From Mesaphorura yosii (lineage: Eukaryota > Arthropoda > Collembola > Poduromorpha > Tullbergiidae), in contig WIXG01000467.1 in assembly GCA_009869945.1 (NCBI GenBank), positions 1 to 52,768 of the forward strand: a stretch of DNA of 52,768 nucleotides, written 5' to 3'. The notes under the pieces were generated by a model, which saw nothing but the letters and a program-made list of their open reading frames with translations, did no database searches and had not been told where the DNA came from. The translations under genes were made by a program, and so were the position numbers. Of the stretch, positions 35,081-44,176 are shown piece by piece; position 1 is the stretch's first letter; each line of letters starts with the position of its first letter.

Positions 35081-35539
35081 GATTTAATTTTGGCGGGGTT
35101 CTAGTGCGCAGTGCTCCCTTGATTTCTCTGTTATGACTCTGAATTCTATGGCCACGTCCAAGTTTTTATAGTTGGCTTGTGCGCACGAACCCAACAGCAG
35201 CAGTCATCAGGTCACCGTCGGTGTTCGTCGTTCGTGTTCAGGGTCGGACACCTGCGCTGCCACTCTCTTATCAAAATGAAACTGCAGCTTGACCACCACC
35301 TGCCACTCGTATGATTGTTCATATGAAATGGCGAAGTTTTGCCTACGACAAAATTATTCTCCCGTGCAGCTGCCCGCAGACGTGACTGCTCGGTGAACGC
35401 ACTGAGAATAATGTGACATGTCAAGTACCCGTCAACTGCTGCTCACTTGAAATTAAATTTGAATTGGATCAACAGTATTGAAATATATGCGCAGTTGCCA
35501 CGCACAAGGGGATGGACACAGCGAAGAAAGTATACAACA
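35081..35539. other. Intergenic, LPMO promoter side
   Basis: No gene. Contains the minus-strand TATA box of the LPMO gene; otherwise nothing is recognised. Confidence 0.35.
35163..35170 (-). promoter_or_regulatory. TATA box of the LPMO gene
   Basis: TATAAAAA on the minus strand, 83 bp upstream of the LPMO start codon, leaving a short 5' UTR if transcription starts ~30 bp downstream. Confidence 0.55.
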
Positions 35540-35545
35540 TTTATT
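35540..35545 (-). terminator. Poly(A) signal of the lipase (minus strand)
   Basis: AATAAA on the minus strand, 121 bp past the lipase stop codon. Confidence 0.5.
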
Positions 35546-35665
35546 TTTGAGAATTCCAATGCGATACAATGAATTTCGTGTTTCGAGAACTCAAACTGTG
35601 CAGGCGGCACAATGAAAATTTAACTCCCTGTTAATGTGTTAATCAAATACGCTAAAACCCACCAT

Positions 35666-36730
35666 TCAAGCAATTTGGAGGGCCGCCTTGACCTGGTCCT
35701 CAATCAGACACTGGAAGTAGCTCACGTTGTAGTACCAAAAGTGTTGGGTTAGATCGTAAACAGGCGCCAGAGAATTGCTACAATTCGGGTCCTCCGTCAC
35801 GTTGCTGGCACAGACACGTGTGTTGTTCGTGTCGAGCTCATAAATCCAGTACTCGGTCGCAAAGTGGGTGTAGACCTCCGGGGAGGGAAAAAGGTGTGGG
35901 ATGAGATCCGCAAAATGTGTGATGCGGGCCGCCGTGAAGTTGAGTGAATTGGCCCACTGGGCGAAGGCTTTGTCTCCGACTCGCGGCCCGGCATACGAGA
36001 AGAGTGCAAAGCGCGGACCTCCGCCGATGAACTCCGGCTCGACCGTCAGGAGTCTGACGACCGTGAGCATCGCAAGTGCGCTACCGAGGCTGTGGCCCCC
36101 GACGACGATTTGGTAGTCGGGGTTGGCAACCGCCAGTGGCAAGAGTTTGCTTCGAACTTGGCCATAAATGGAGTTTGCGAGGTACAGAAAGCCATAGTGC
36201 ACGCGAACAGCGTCGTTGACTCCCTCGAACGGCACCGGGACGATGAGGAGGTCCAAGGCGAGGTTTTGTAGGAGCCTCGCCGCGTAGGAGCCACGGAAGG
36301 TGACGATGATCTTCTGCTCTTCGTGGTTGATGTTTATCATGCCGGCCACCTGCGTCGTGGCGTTAAAAAGTGTGGTGACGAGCTGGACATCGGGCCCCGT
36401 CGCCCGACAGTAGTGGCAAGTCCAGGTGGTGAGCAGAATTGAGCCGAAACAGTACGCTGCGCCCGAGAATAACATTTAGTATTGGGCATCGGCGAGGGTC
36501 GGCAGCCTAAGCGTGTTGTTCGTCGGAATCTCGACGGGATTGTTGAACACGGCCGCGTCGACGGGGTTAACAAGCCCGAGCTGATACACGACATTGGCAA
36601 GTCGAGACTCAAGCGTATCCACCAGCGCGGCGACTACGGGCGGCCACTGCGCCTGCACGCGGGCTGGATTTTGGAGAATGCAGCCGAGTGTCAGCGCGGT
36701 GAGGAACACGGAAACCTTTTTCGCGATCAT
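35666..36730 (-). pseudogene. Class 3 (fungal-type) secreted lipase with one in-frame stop
   Basis: One minus-strand frame of 355 codons encodes a complete class 3 lipase: signal peptide (IAKKVSVFLTALTLGCIL), KIIVTFRGSY, the nucleophile elbow GHSLG with Ser214, Asp275 in HFADLIPHLFP and His289 in YTHFATEYW, then a cysteine-containing end. Codon 85 is TAA (36476-36478), between DAQY and MLFSGAAYCF. The decayed copy at 28.6 kb keeps TAC TAC at this place, so a Tyr codon became a stop by one base change. Everything else is intact. The upstream part could make an 84-residue secreted peptide, and translation from the following ATG would lack a signal peptide. So it is a very young pseudogene, a readthrough gene or a sequencing error. 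No introns are seen. Confidence 0.75.
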
Positions 36731-36793
36731 ATTGCAATTAAATCTTCTCGAGAAGATTTCGACTGTGGGACTATTGAAATTGACTTTGAAAAC

Positions 36794-36801
36794 TTTAAAT
36801 A
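36794..36801 (-). promoter_or_regulatory. TATA-like box of the lipase gene
   Basis: TATTTAAA on the minus strand about 64 bp before the lipase ATG. Confidence 0.35.
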
Positions 36802-37164
36802 GAAATGGCAATAGCAATGTTGCAGGCATTCATGAATGAACTCTGAACTTTGACAACTTTGACTCTGACATTGCCGTTTTACAGGCAGGCAGTGGATTGC
36901 TTCGATGCTTTGATTTCCGCGTTGATTGTGATATCACTTTTGCGCGTGCTCGTGCTCGAGTTGTTCTGTGCCTCGATCTCAAATTGCAGAATCAGCAATG
37001 ACAACCTTTTGGTTGACCTGTCTGGCAACATCGAAACATCGACAACGATCGGCTCACATTCGAATGACCCTAAGCACATGAACTCGTGGACACAAATTCA
37101 TGAAACGATTACAATATTCACATTGCAAGGCAATGATTTTCGAGGGTTTTAACAAAGTATTGCA
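36802..37164. other. Intergenic
   Basis: No gene seen between the lipase 5' flank and the PARG 3' end. Confidence 0.3.
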
Positions 37165-37170
37165 TTTATT
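37165..37170 (-). terminator. Possible PARG poly(A) signal (minus strand)
   Basis: AATAAA on the minus strand, 313 bp past the PARG stop. Confidence 0.4.
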
Positions 37171-37482
37171 TAACAGATTCGATTGAGTACTACAGGTTAA
37201 ATATGTCTAATTTATCTAATATTACTTAAATTAATCAATAATAGAATGGTCTTCGGTAGCATTTCTCTCCTCTTCTGTCAGAACAAACTCTAGAAATTAA
37301 TTAGAAAGTAGTAATATGTTTTTCTCAAAAACCCAAAATGACACGACTTCTATTATCTCTGAGAAATTTATGCTCTCTTGATTCCTGGACTGAACTCTGA
37401 ATTGCATGTAAATCAGTTATTTGCGCATCTGAACTACAAACACGGTCGGCAATGATTCAGTAAACAACACAATCACGGAGTA

Positions 37483-39120
37483 CTAATCCCGAAGTCGATC
37501 CATGAGAAATGCGTACAAAGACTTTCCTTTTCGTTCGCGTCCCCGTACTGACCCAAAGTTCTTGCTCGAGTACTGCACAATGAGTCGAAACAGACCAGCC
37601 ACACTCAGCTCCTTCCGCCTCAAAGTAGCGTGCACCTCGCTCAGTGCCTCAGCCTGCTCCGCGTCCCCAAAGGTGAAGAATAGGAGCGATCTCCCCGCAA
37701 CGGACGCCGCCATGAGCTGGAGGAGCGCCTTGAGCTCTGGATCCCCGTTGAAGGCACCGCAGCCCCAGTTGCCACTCGCAATCGGCGGCAACTTTCGCCC
37801 CGAACCAAGCCGTGACGTCTCCTCCCGAAAGGCGCAGAATGCTTTGTTCAGTTCCCGTTTCGCGGCCTCCTTTCCAAACTGGGTCCACACCTGCCCGCTC
37901 GAGAAGAGCCTCGCGTCCATGGCAACGAGCTGCACGACCTTCCTCCCGAATTTGTCCTCCGGGGCGTCGTCGACGTAGTCGCCTTCGAACTTGAATGTCC
38001 GTCCGTAGCCAGAGTAGGCGCAGAAGCGCTGGGCGCCAGTCACGACCAGCGTTTCCGAGTCGCCAAGGGCCTCCGCCAAAAGCCTGGCGGCGATGAGTTC
38101 GGGACACGTCGCGAATCGAATCTCCTCCTGCACGGATCCGTCATGGAGAACTCCGCCACCCACGTTCCGATTGGCAAAGTCGACCTGGAGACATCCAACG
38201 CCGCTCTCGATGGATCCTTCAGCCATGGCGTGGAGCACTCCGAGGGGCACTGAACTTCGAGGCCAGGAAACCCCTCCAGGATGGAGGCACTTCCTTTGGA
38301 AAGAAAGCATCAACTCCTGAGCTCCGCCCGCCTTTTCCTTTTCTTTCCGTCTCCGCTCGAAGTAGTGAAGGATGCAAAGGAGCTTCTCGGCCCTCAGCTC
38401 CACCGAGCCGTGCCCGCCGCCGTGAAAAAGGGCAAAGAAGTTGATTTCAGGGTATTCACCCTTTCGCCTGCCGGAGTCGAAAGTGCAGAAGAACCCGTTG
38501 GCAAGAATGGCGGCGGCCTGTGACGCGCTCAGCCAAACCTCGTCACTCTTGCCTCTCGGCAACAGAGGAATGGAATCTGGGAAGAGGGAAGGGAGCTCCA
38601 ACGCTATGGTTGCCATGTAGAGAATGGTCGCCACGGAGACGCGGACGCCCAGACAGACTTGACGCAGCGCAGCGTAGTCCCCACCAAACGCAGGCCGGTG
38701 CCTGTTGTAGATTTCGATTGTTGTTGTTACCAGGGCGAAGACTTTCTCCGAGTCTGTCGGTGGCTCGGAAAACTCGGAAATCAGCGTGGCGAGCAGTTTC
38801 CGCAGTTTTGACCCACAGTTTGGAACCTGGGCTATTTGGGTTGACAACCGGACGTCGTCGCTCCTTCGTCCGACGGCTGAGCATTCGCTCAGGTAGGTTT
38901 CTAGTGTCCGGAACTGTTGCGTGAGGAAATGTATGTGGTATTTTGATAAATTAGCTAAGCTTAATTTGATAAACTAAAGAAGTGCTTCCCTTACCTCAAA
39001 GGCTTCGCTGAGAACTCGGCAGGCTTCGACTCTAGCAAGTCCTTCCCTCAGTTTCTTCTCCTCTTCGGTGTCGCGAGTCGGTGCAAAGCGACAGCGAAAG
39101 CACAATAATTCGCACATCAT
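37483..39120 (-). CDS. PARG: Poly(ADP-ribose) glycohydrolase
   Basis: Exon 38995-39120 (MMCELLCFRCRFAP..., 42 codons) joins exon 37483-38913 in phase 0 for 518 residues. The macrodomain signature GGGVLHDGSVQEEIRF lies at ~294-309, with the paired catalytic glutamates 305-306; the following FATCPELI and the NWGCGAFNGD loop of the ADP-ribose pocket are intact. The enzyme cuts ribose-ribose bonds in poly(ADP-ribose), reversing PARP signalling after DNA damage, in nucleus and cytoplasm. The protein corresponds to the catalytic half only; the long regulatory N-terminus of vertebrate PARG is absent, as in many invertebrates. The short first exon has several Cys and no clear nuclear signal. The first exon is inferred from phase and splice sites. 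Confidence 0.93.
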
Positions 39121-39511
39121 GCGGCCCGTTCTTAATAATGTAATTCATTCGATCGCTGGGCGCTGAATATGGTTTAATCAGAAATGAAAATTTTAAATTC
39201 CGGATTTTCCTGATTGATATTCTTGGAAGTGAAGTGAAGTTGATTCAATAAGCCGCAAGGTCGTTTTAGTGAAGTAGAAAAACTTGTTCATATATTAAGA
39301 TTTAGTTTATTCAGTTATACGAACATATGAACTCTAATAAATTGGTTTAAAACACTAGTGTGTACTGCCACGTCGACGTCCACAATTTCTTTGGCGAATG
39401 AGCTTGCACGCACAGCAACGAAGCAGGAAAGCAAGCCATAATGTTTTCTGTGAGATTTTGGGTGCGCATGTCGGATCTGATCGAGTTGGGCGCACTGCTC
39501 GGAGGAAATCT
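39121..39511. other. Intergenic / 3' UTR of the acidic protein gene
   Basis: No gene is seen. On the minus strand it holds the likely 3' UTR of the next gene. PARG starts at its left end. Confidence 0.3.
39306..39311 (-). terminator. Poly(A) signal (minus strand)
   Basis: AATAAA on the minus strand, about 200 bp past the stop of the small acidic protein gene. Confidence 0.4.
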
Positions 39512-40007
39512 CTACAGACAAGGACAAGGACGCGGCGGCCATGGCCATTTTAAACTCCTCACTCTTCGACGCGTCTGGGCCGAGAGAAACATTCCTGGAC
39601 TGGTGCAAAGATTGCTACTGCTGTCAGCGTCCTCGCTTTGCTGATTATTTTCATCGCCGTAGCGTTGTTCATTGTCAGTATTGACGCCCTCAATTTGAGG
39701 GTACGATGTCTTCGGACGTTTGGTTCCAGGAGAACGCGAACGTGGCGTTGTCGGAGCTTCACGCGGAAGGTGCCCGGCCTCGGCATCAGACTCATTAGCT
39801 AAGCCTGCACTTCCTGCCTCCTGCGGGGCGACATTCGCATCAGCCATTCCAAAAGACAGATTCTCACCAGAACCTGCAGCAATGAATGGACAAATAGAAA
39901 CAGAGACAGCCTTAAATGCTTTGTATTGGCTGCCAAAGCCGAACTTTACCCGACCTCGCCATCAAAGTCAGCCCGAGCACAACGCAACACAGAAATAGCA
40001 ACTTCAT
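39512..40007 (-). CDS. Small secreted acidic protein, family unknown
   Basis: Exon 39950-40007 (MKLLFLCCVVLGLTLMARS, a textbook signal peptide) joins exon 39512-39873 in phase 1 (G|GT) for 139 residues. The mature part is rich in Ala, Glu, Asp, Ser and Asn (AGLANESDAEAG; DENNQQSEDADSSS) with no recognised domain, so probably disordered; a basic patch TPRSRSPGTKRPK lies mid-way and the end is basic and proline/cysteine-rich (RRRVRSLKWPWPPRPCPCL). It lies head to head with the GPCR locus. The signal exon and matching phase support a real gene; the exact C-terminus is less sure because another frame overlaps there. Confidence 0.5.
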
Positions 40008-40514
40008 TGTCAAAACAATTCGAGTCTTTATCCGCTCGAGTCAGGGTGAAAGAAAGAGCTTGATGCTTGAGCTGACAGCTCTTATTTGTAGTGAGTTATA
40101 GTGTTGAATCTCGCCGCTGCGCTGCTCCAGTGACCAAAATGGTGTTCATTCACCTCGAGAAATCTTCCATGACGACTGACGACAGTGATGCTGTTCATGA
40201 CGAGGACTTGCCTCCTTCCTGGTAATCTTTTCCATTCCGAAGCCAGTTTATGCAGCTATCATTTGCCTCGGTTTGCCACTAACGTCCGTCACTAACAACA
40301 TGAAAAAAGTCCAAAGCCACAGCCGAGCAGGCGTGATTTCGTACGAGATACTCATACTTCGCAGCGGAAATAAGTGAATGGATTTCCTGGTAGTTTTTCA
40401 AGTTCAAAGACTTCTCGACTTGAATTGGGAAGTTGCCGTCAAGCTTCCAATTGCTACTCGTAATTTGTAGCTGCATTTTATCTCAGCCAGTAAAGCGAAA
40501 AGGATCATTCCGCA
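40008..40514. other. Divergent intergenic region
   Basis: No gene seen between the secreted acidic protein (minus) and the GPCR locus (plus). Confidence 0.3.
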
Positions 40515-41553
40515 ATGCCGTCGTACTCGGTCTTCGACTGGTTTCTTTTCGTCGGCTACATTGCCATGAGCCTGTTCGTCAGCGTCGGGAATGGTTTCAT
40601 TATCGCCACCATTTGGTGTCGTCGAATGCGGTCTCTGAGGTTCATCCTCATCGCGAACCAAGCCTTCTCTGATGTGTTGTGGGGTCTGCTGTTCCTGAGT
40701 CTCTGCTTCCTCTGCTCTTCTCGCGTCCTGAGTTTCGGACCTTCCGCCGGCGCCGTGTGTGACGCTGTATTCACACTCATGACGACCACGTCCATGGTTT
40801 CTATCCTTTCAATGGCCGTCCTTTCACTCGAACGCTACGCGAAACTTTGTGCGGTGGCCGCCAGGCTTTGAAGCGTCGGAGCCTTGCAACAACAACAGAT
40901 TGATTGGTGGATTCGAATACCGAGGCCAGCTCCATTTCGTTTCGTGCTTCTCATTTGGGGGCTCTCGATCGCCCTGGCTCTGTTTTCACTGCTCAACGCG
41001 CGCACGATGCAATACTCCACGGCCACTCAGTTGTTTGGCTGTCGCACTGCAGCGCAGATATAGGTACCTTTCTTCCGGTTTCACTACCACAACACAGTCA
41101 CGAGTCTCCTCATCGGCGTGCTCCCGATCGGCGTCACTCTGACCGCGTACTACAAGGTCATTCGCATAATTCGGGGACGGGCGGCATCCCGTGCAGCGGT
41201 ACAGGAGATCTCTTTAGCTGTTTCCACGGAGAAGCGTACGGAGCACGACGAAGATGTTGATTGCCATCGTGGTTGTTTCGTACTCGCTCTCTTGGCCAGC
41301 AATGCTCATCATGTCCACGCATTACTTCCTGGCGGACATTTTGTCGGAGCCTTGCAACGCGAGCACGGAAGAGCCAGCGTGGTGGAACCTGGCCTGCTTC
41401 TGTATCGTTTCATCCATCCGCGTGAATCCTTTCATTTACTGTTACTACAGTCCAGTCTTCAGGGCGGAGCTGGAAAAGATGGTCGAAAGGGTCACCCGTC
41501 ATTGTGGACGCCAGCCTCTTGCTGCCGACATCAGACTAAACCTAAACTATTAA
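40515..41553 (+). pseudogene. Rhodopsin-like (class A) GPCR, disrupted
   Basis: All seven helices can be followed. TM1 (YIAMSLFVSVGNGFIIATIW, with GN), TM2 (LIANQAFSDVLWGLLFLSL) and TM3 ending in the DRY-like ERY are in frame from the ATG at 40515. TGA at 40869-40871 interrupts just after ERYAKLC; TM4 (FRFVLLIWGLSIALALFSL) is in the same frame, then TAG at 41061-41063, then TM5 (LLIGVLPIGVTLTAYYKVI) still in frame. A +1 shift at about 41230-41250 leads to TM6 (IAIVVVSYSLSWPAMLI) and TM7 with NPFIY. Short introns around the two stops could in principle be drawn (for example a weak GTGGCC...CAACAG), but the frameshift is not explained. Ligand class is unknown. It may have been an amine or opsin-like orphan receptor. 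Confidence 0.75.
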
Positions 41554-42848
41554 AGTTGACTTTATTCAAGTATCCTGTTTGCTTGAATCTTTCTTTTCAT
41601 TTCATTTCAACCACGGTCGCTTTTTTATCTCGTTTACTGTGCACGACTCAACTGCAGGAAGACTCTCGATCTCTGATTCACCGTCTCATATCCGCGGATA
41701 TTGTTGTGTCGTAGACGTTCCTGGCGTACTTGACGCAGTGCCCCGCTCTCTTCGATTCGGCCATCGCCATCCATGCCAAGAGCTCAATCTGGTCAAGTTC
41801 GAGCACGTGGTTGCAGTTTAGAATCAGGGTGGACGCCTTCGTCTCCTCCTTCGAAGAAGGCACGGGCAGAAGTGAGGCCTCAACGGTTCAGCTCTTTTCG
41901 GACAAACTCCATACCACACCACACTATACCAAATTATTCAGCAATTTCGCTGGACGTGTCCCTGTTTCCGGGATTCCTGCGTTCGGTGCCCCTCGACTCA
42001 ACTCTTCTCCGACTTTCGCCAACTTCCTTGTCATCAGCCTCCTGGGAACCTCGACCTCGGAGGCACACCAGACGTGGGTTAGGAGGAAGGAGCTTGCGGC
42101 CAAGTCTTCTTGAACGATGAGAACACAGTCCTGACTTCGTCCTGTTGGGACGAGGGACTGAGTTCCTCAGCCCTCGTCGTCTACCAGCTCATCCTCCAAC
42201 AACGCCTCGTCAACATCGCCTCCATCCAACTCTGCCTCAGCAAACTCGTGCAATGGGCGGTGGGCCGCACTTCTAGAGTAGCATCGACCCGTAAACGACG
42301 GACCGAGAAGAAGTGAGAAATTAAGCTAACCAGATAAACTCGTAAACGGAGTGTCGACGGGGCAGATGAAACTACTGCAAGCAGTAGCCATATATTTTGA
42401 ACTGTCCTCACATTGCACATTGCAACGTACTTCACATATTTCAATGGCTTGATGAGACATGGCTTAATGAGTTAAATGAGACATGATTTAATGAGCTTAA
42501 TGGAAGATCTTCTGAATACGAAGAAAGAGTTCAGCAGCCTCGGAGCGGACCTGTCAGCTTCAAAATTTTTAATTAACTCAATTTAGTTTGCCCAACGGAG
42601 CGGGGATCCAAAAGCTGGATGACGCATTCATCAAGTGAAACGCTGTTGTGATTCGTGACGAGCACAAAGAAAAGAGTCCCATGTCAGTCTCCGGGCATTT
42701 GAGATTTGACGAGTTCACAATGGAAACGACACAAGAAATGTGAGTTACTCTGTGGATCAGGTAAGCCGCAATTCCCGAAATTACAGCAACCAAATTCTGT
42801 TTCTTTTTCGTTACTTTCAGAACATCGGCTCAGCAAAACATAAGAAAA
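41554..42848 (-). other. Intergenic region with a coding-like minus-strand remnant
   Basis: On the minus strand three segments look like former exons: an acidic end (EFAEAELDGGDVDEALLEDEL, about 42170-42260), a stretch HVWCASEVEVPRRLMTRKLA (about 41990-42060) and LELDQIELLAWMAMAESKR (about 41740-41800). They are in different frames with stops between, and no splice sites join them well. I do not recognise a family. A plus-strand small exon with a donor at 42740 (GAAAT/GTGAG) may be the 5' UTR of the cystine-rich peptide gene, whose acceptor is at about 42821. Confidence 0.25.
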
Positions 42849-43082
42849 ATGAAGGCTTGCAGCCTCGTAATTTGTTTGCTGGTAATCGTGCTCGTCTCGT
42901 CGTGTGTAGTCTCTGATGGGGCCGTGTACTGCATTCGGAGGGGTTTGCTCTGCACTTCCAGCATCAACTGCTGCAGGCCGCTCATTTGTAGAAAGCGTTT
43001 CCCTGCTGCCAGACAACAAAACTACATGCAGCAAATTAACGCATCAGAAGGACTGAGAAGAAAAAGTCTCTCCCTGGAGTAA
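42849..43082 (+). CDS. Small secreted cystine-rich peptide (knottin-like)
   Basis: A 77-residue protein starts with the signal peptide MKACSLVICLLVIVLVSSC and ends at 43082. The mature part has the spacing C-x6-C-x5-CC-x4-C (YCIRRGLLC...NCCRPLIC) that begins an inhibitor-cystine-knot fold, but the usual sixth cysteine is missing; the tail QQNYMQQINASEG... is polar. Either the last cysteine sits in an unseen exon, or the peptide is a five-cysteine derivative. Such peptides in arthropods act as antimicrobial, signalling or venom-type molecules; nothing here chooses among them. The acceptor TTACTTTCAG about 28 bp before the ATG suggests a 5' UTR intron. Confidence 0.55.
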   Translation: MKACSLVICLLVIVLVSSCVVSDGAVYCIRRGLLCTSSINCCRPLICRKRFPAARQQNYMQQINASEGLRRKSLSLE

Positions 43083-44176
43083 AAATACCGTATTTACAGA
43101 TCAAAACTCACGCACATAGATATCACATGAACGAATACTGCGTCTTGCACTCCCAAACTCGTTCACAGTTGAGGCACAATCGGTACAACAACGAGCAAAA
43201 AAAAGGTTTGATTAAATAAGGAGCCGTGACCAGCCATCTTCTCCTTCAGAGTAACTTCAACTTCAATTTACAACTTCAAATCATTGAACTTTTATTCCTT
43301 TCTACATTTCTCAGGTAAAGATTTGAACGTCGAAGAAAATCATGTTGAACTTCACAGAATTCATTCCATCCTGGCCCCAGCTACCAGCCTCGCTTGCAAC
43401 CGGATTTAGAATAGTAATTTGTAAGCAACCTAAACAAAACGCAGGCATCATTTTCATGAAATTTTGTTCACTATCACCAACCTGTGGACTCAAATTTAAA
43501 TACAATGAAGAAACTGGTACACAATGTGCACGCGAAAGACTAGAAGATTGACTGTCAGTGTCATGGTAGCAGAAACTAGTTTAGTGTATACCATTGTAGA
43601 CATTTGTAGTAGTTTCACGTGCGGTTTATTTGAAATCACAACATCATCACCACATTTTGATTTCGAACGCTTTAACATTTTTTTCGCTTGCGTTCATCAC
43701 AGAATGCTCAGATGCAGATCGCTGTACCATGATAAGAGAATTGATGGCAGAAGTGTAGCATGGAATGATCAAACCCCCAGAAGTATGTAAAAACATAGTT
43801 ATTACTTGTTATCAAATAAACTATCTAGCAAATATTACAAGTACACCTATCATGCCTCATCATGTGGGTATCACGCTGCCACTTGAGTGTCAGCACTACC
43901 ACGAACGTACAAGCATGAAAACATATTTTTGTATAAAGTGCACCAAAACTGTCAGAAAAAATTAATCAATCAAGTACAAATCCTTCCAACTGACAATTTT
44001 AGGTTGGACATGAGGACCAAATTGTAATTAGAACTTTACCAATCAACAAGCAATCAGTAAAATGAAAACGCTTACGGACATTAGCGAATTTTCGGAATAA
44101 ATACGAGTGACAAAGAGCACATGAACGCAGTAAACCCAAGTGTAGACTTAAATCAAGTGTGCCAAATACTACAAAA
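43083..44176. other. Intergenic, A/T-rich
   Basis: Several short open frames (43300-43970) have no signal peptide, motif or coding-like codon use. No gene is supported. The region marks a shift to A/T-richer sequence that continues to about 50.6 kb. Confidence 0.35.

Noticed and set aside
43311..43965. Short open frames between the knottin-like gene and GH81
   Set aside because: A/T-rich, no hydrophobic leader or conserved pattern, no exon boundaries.
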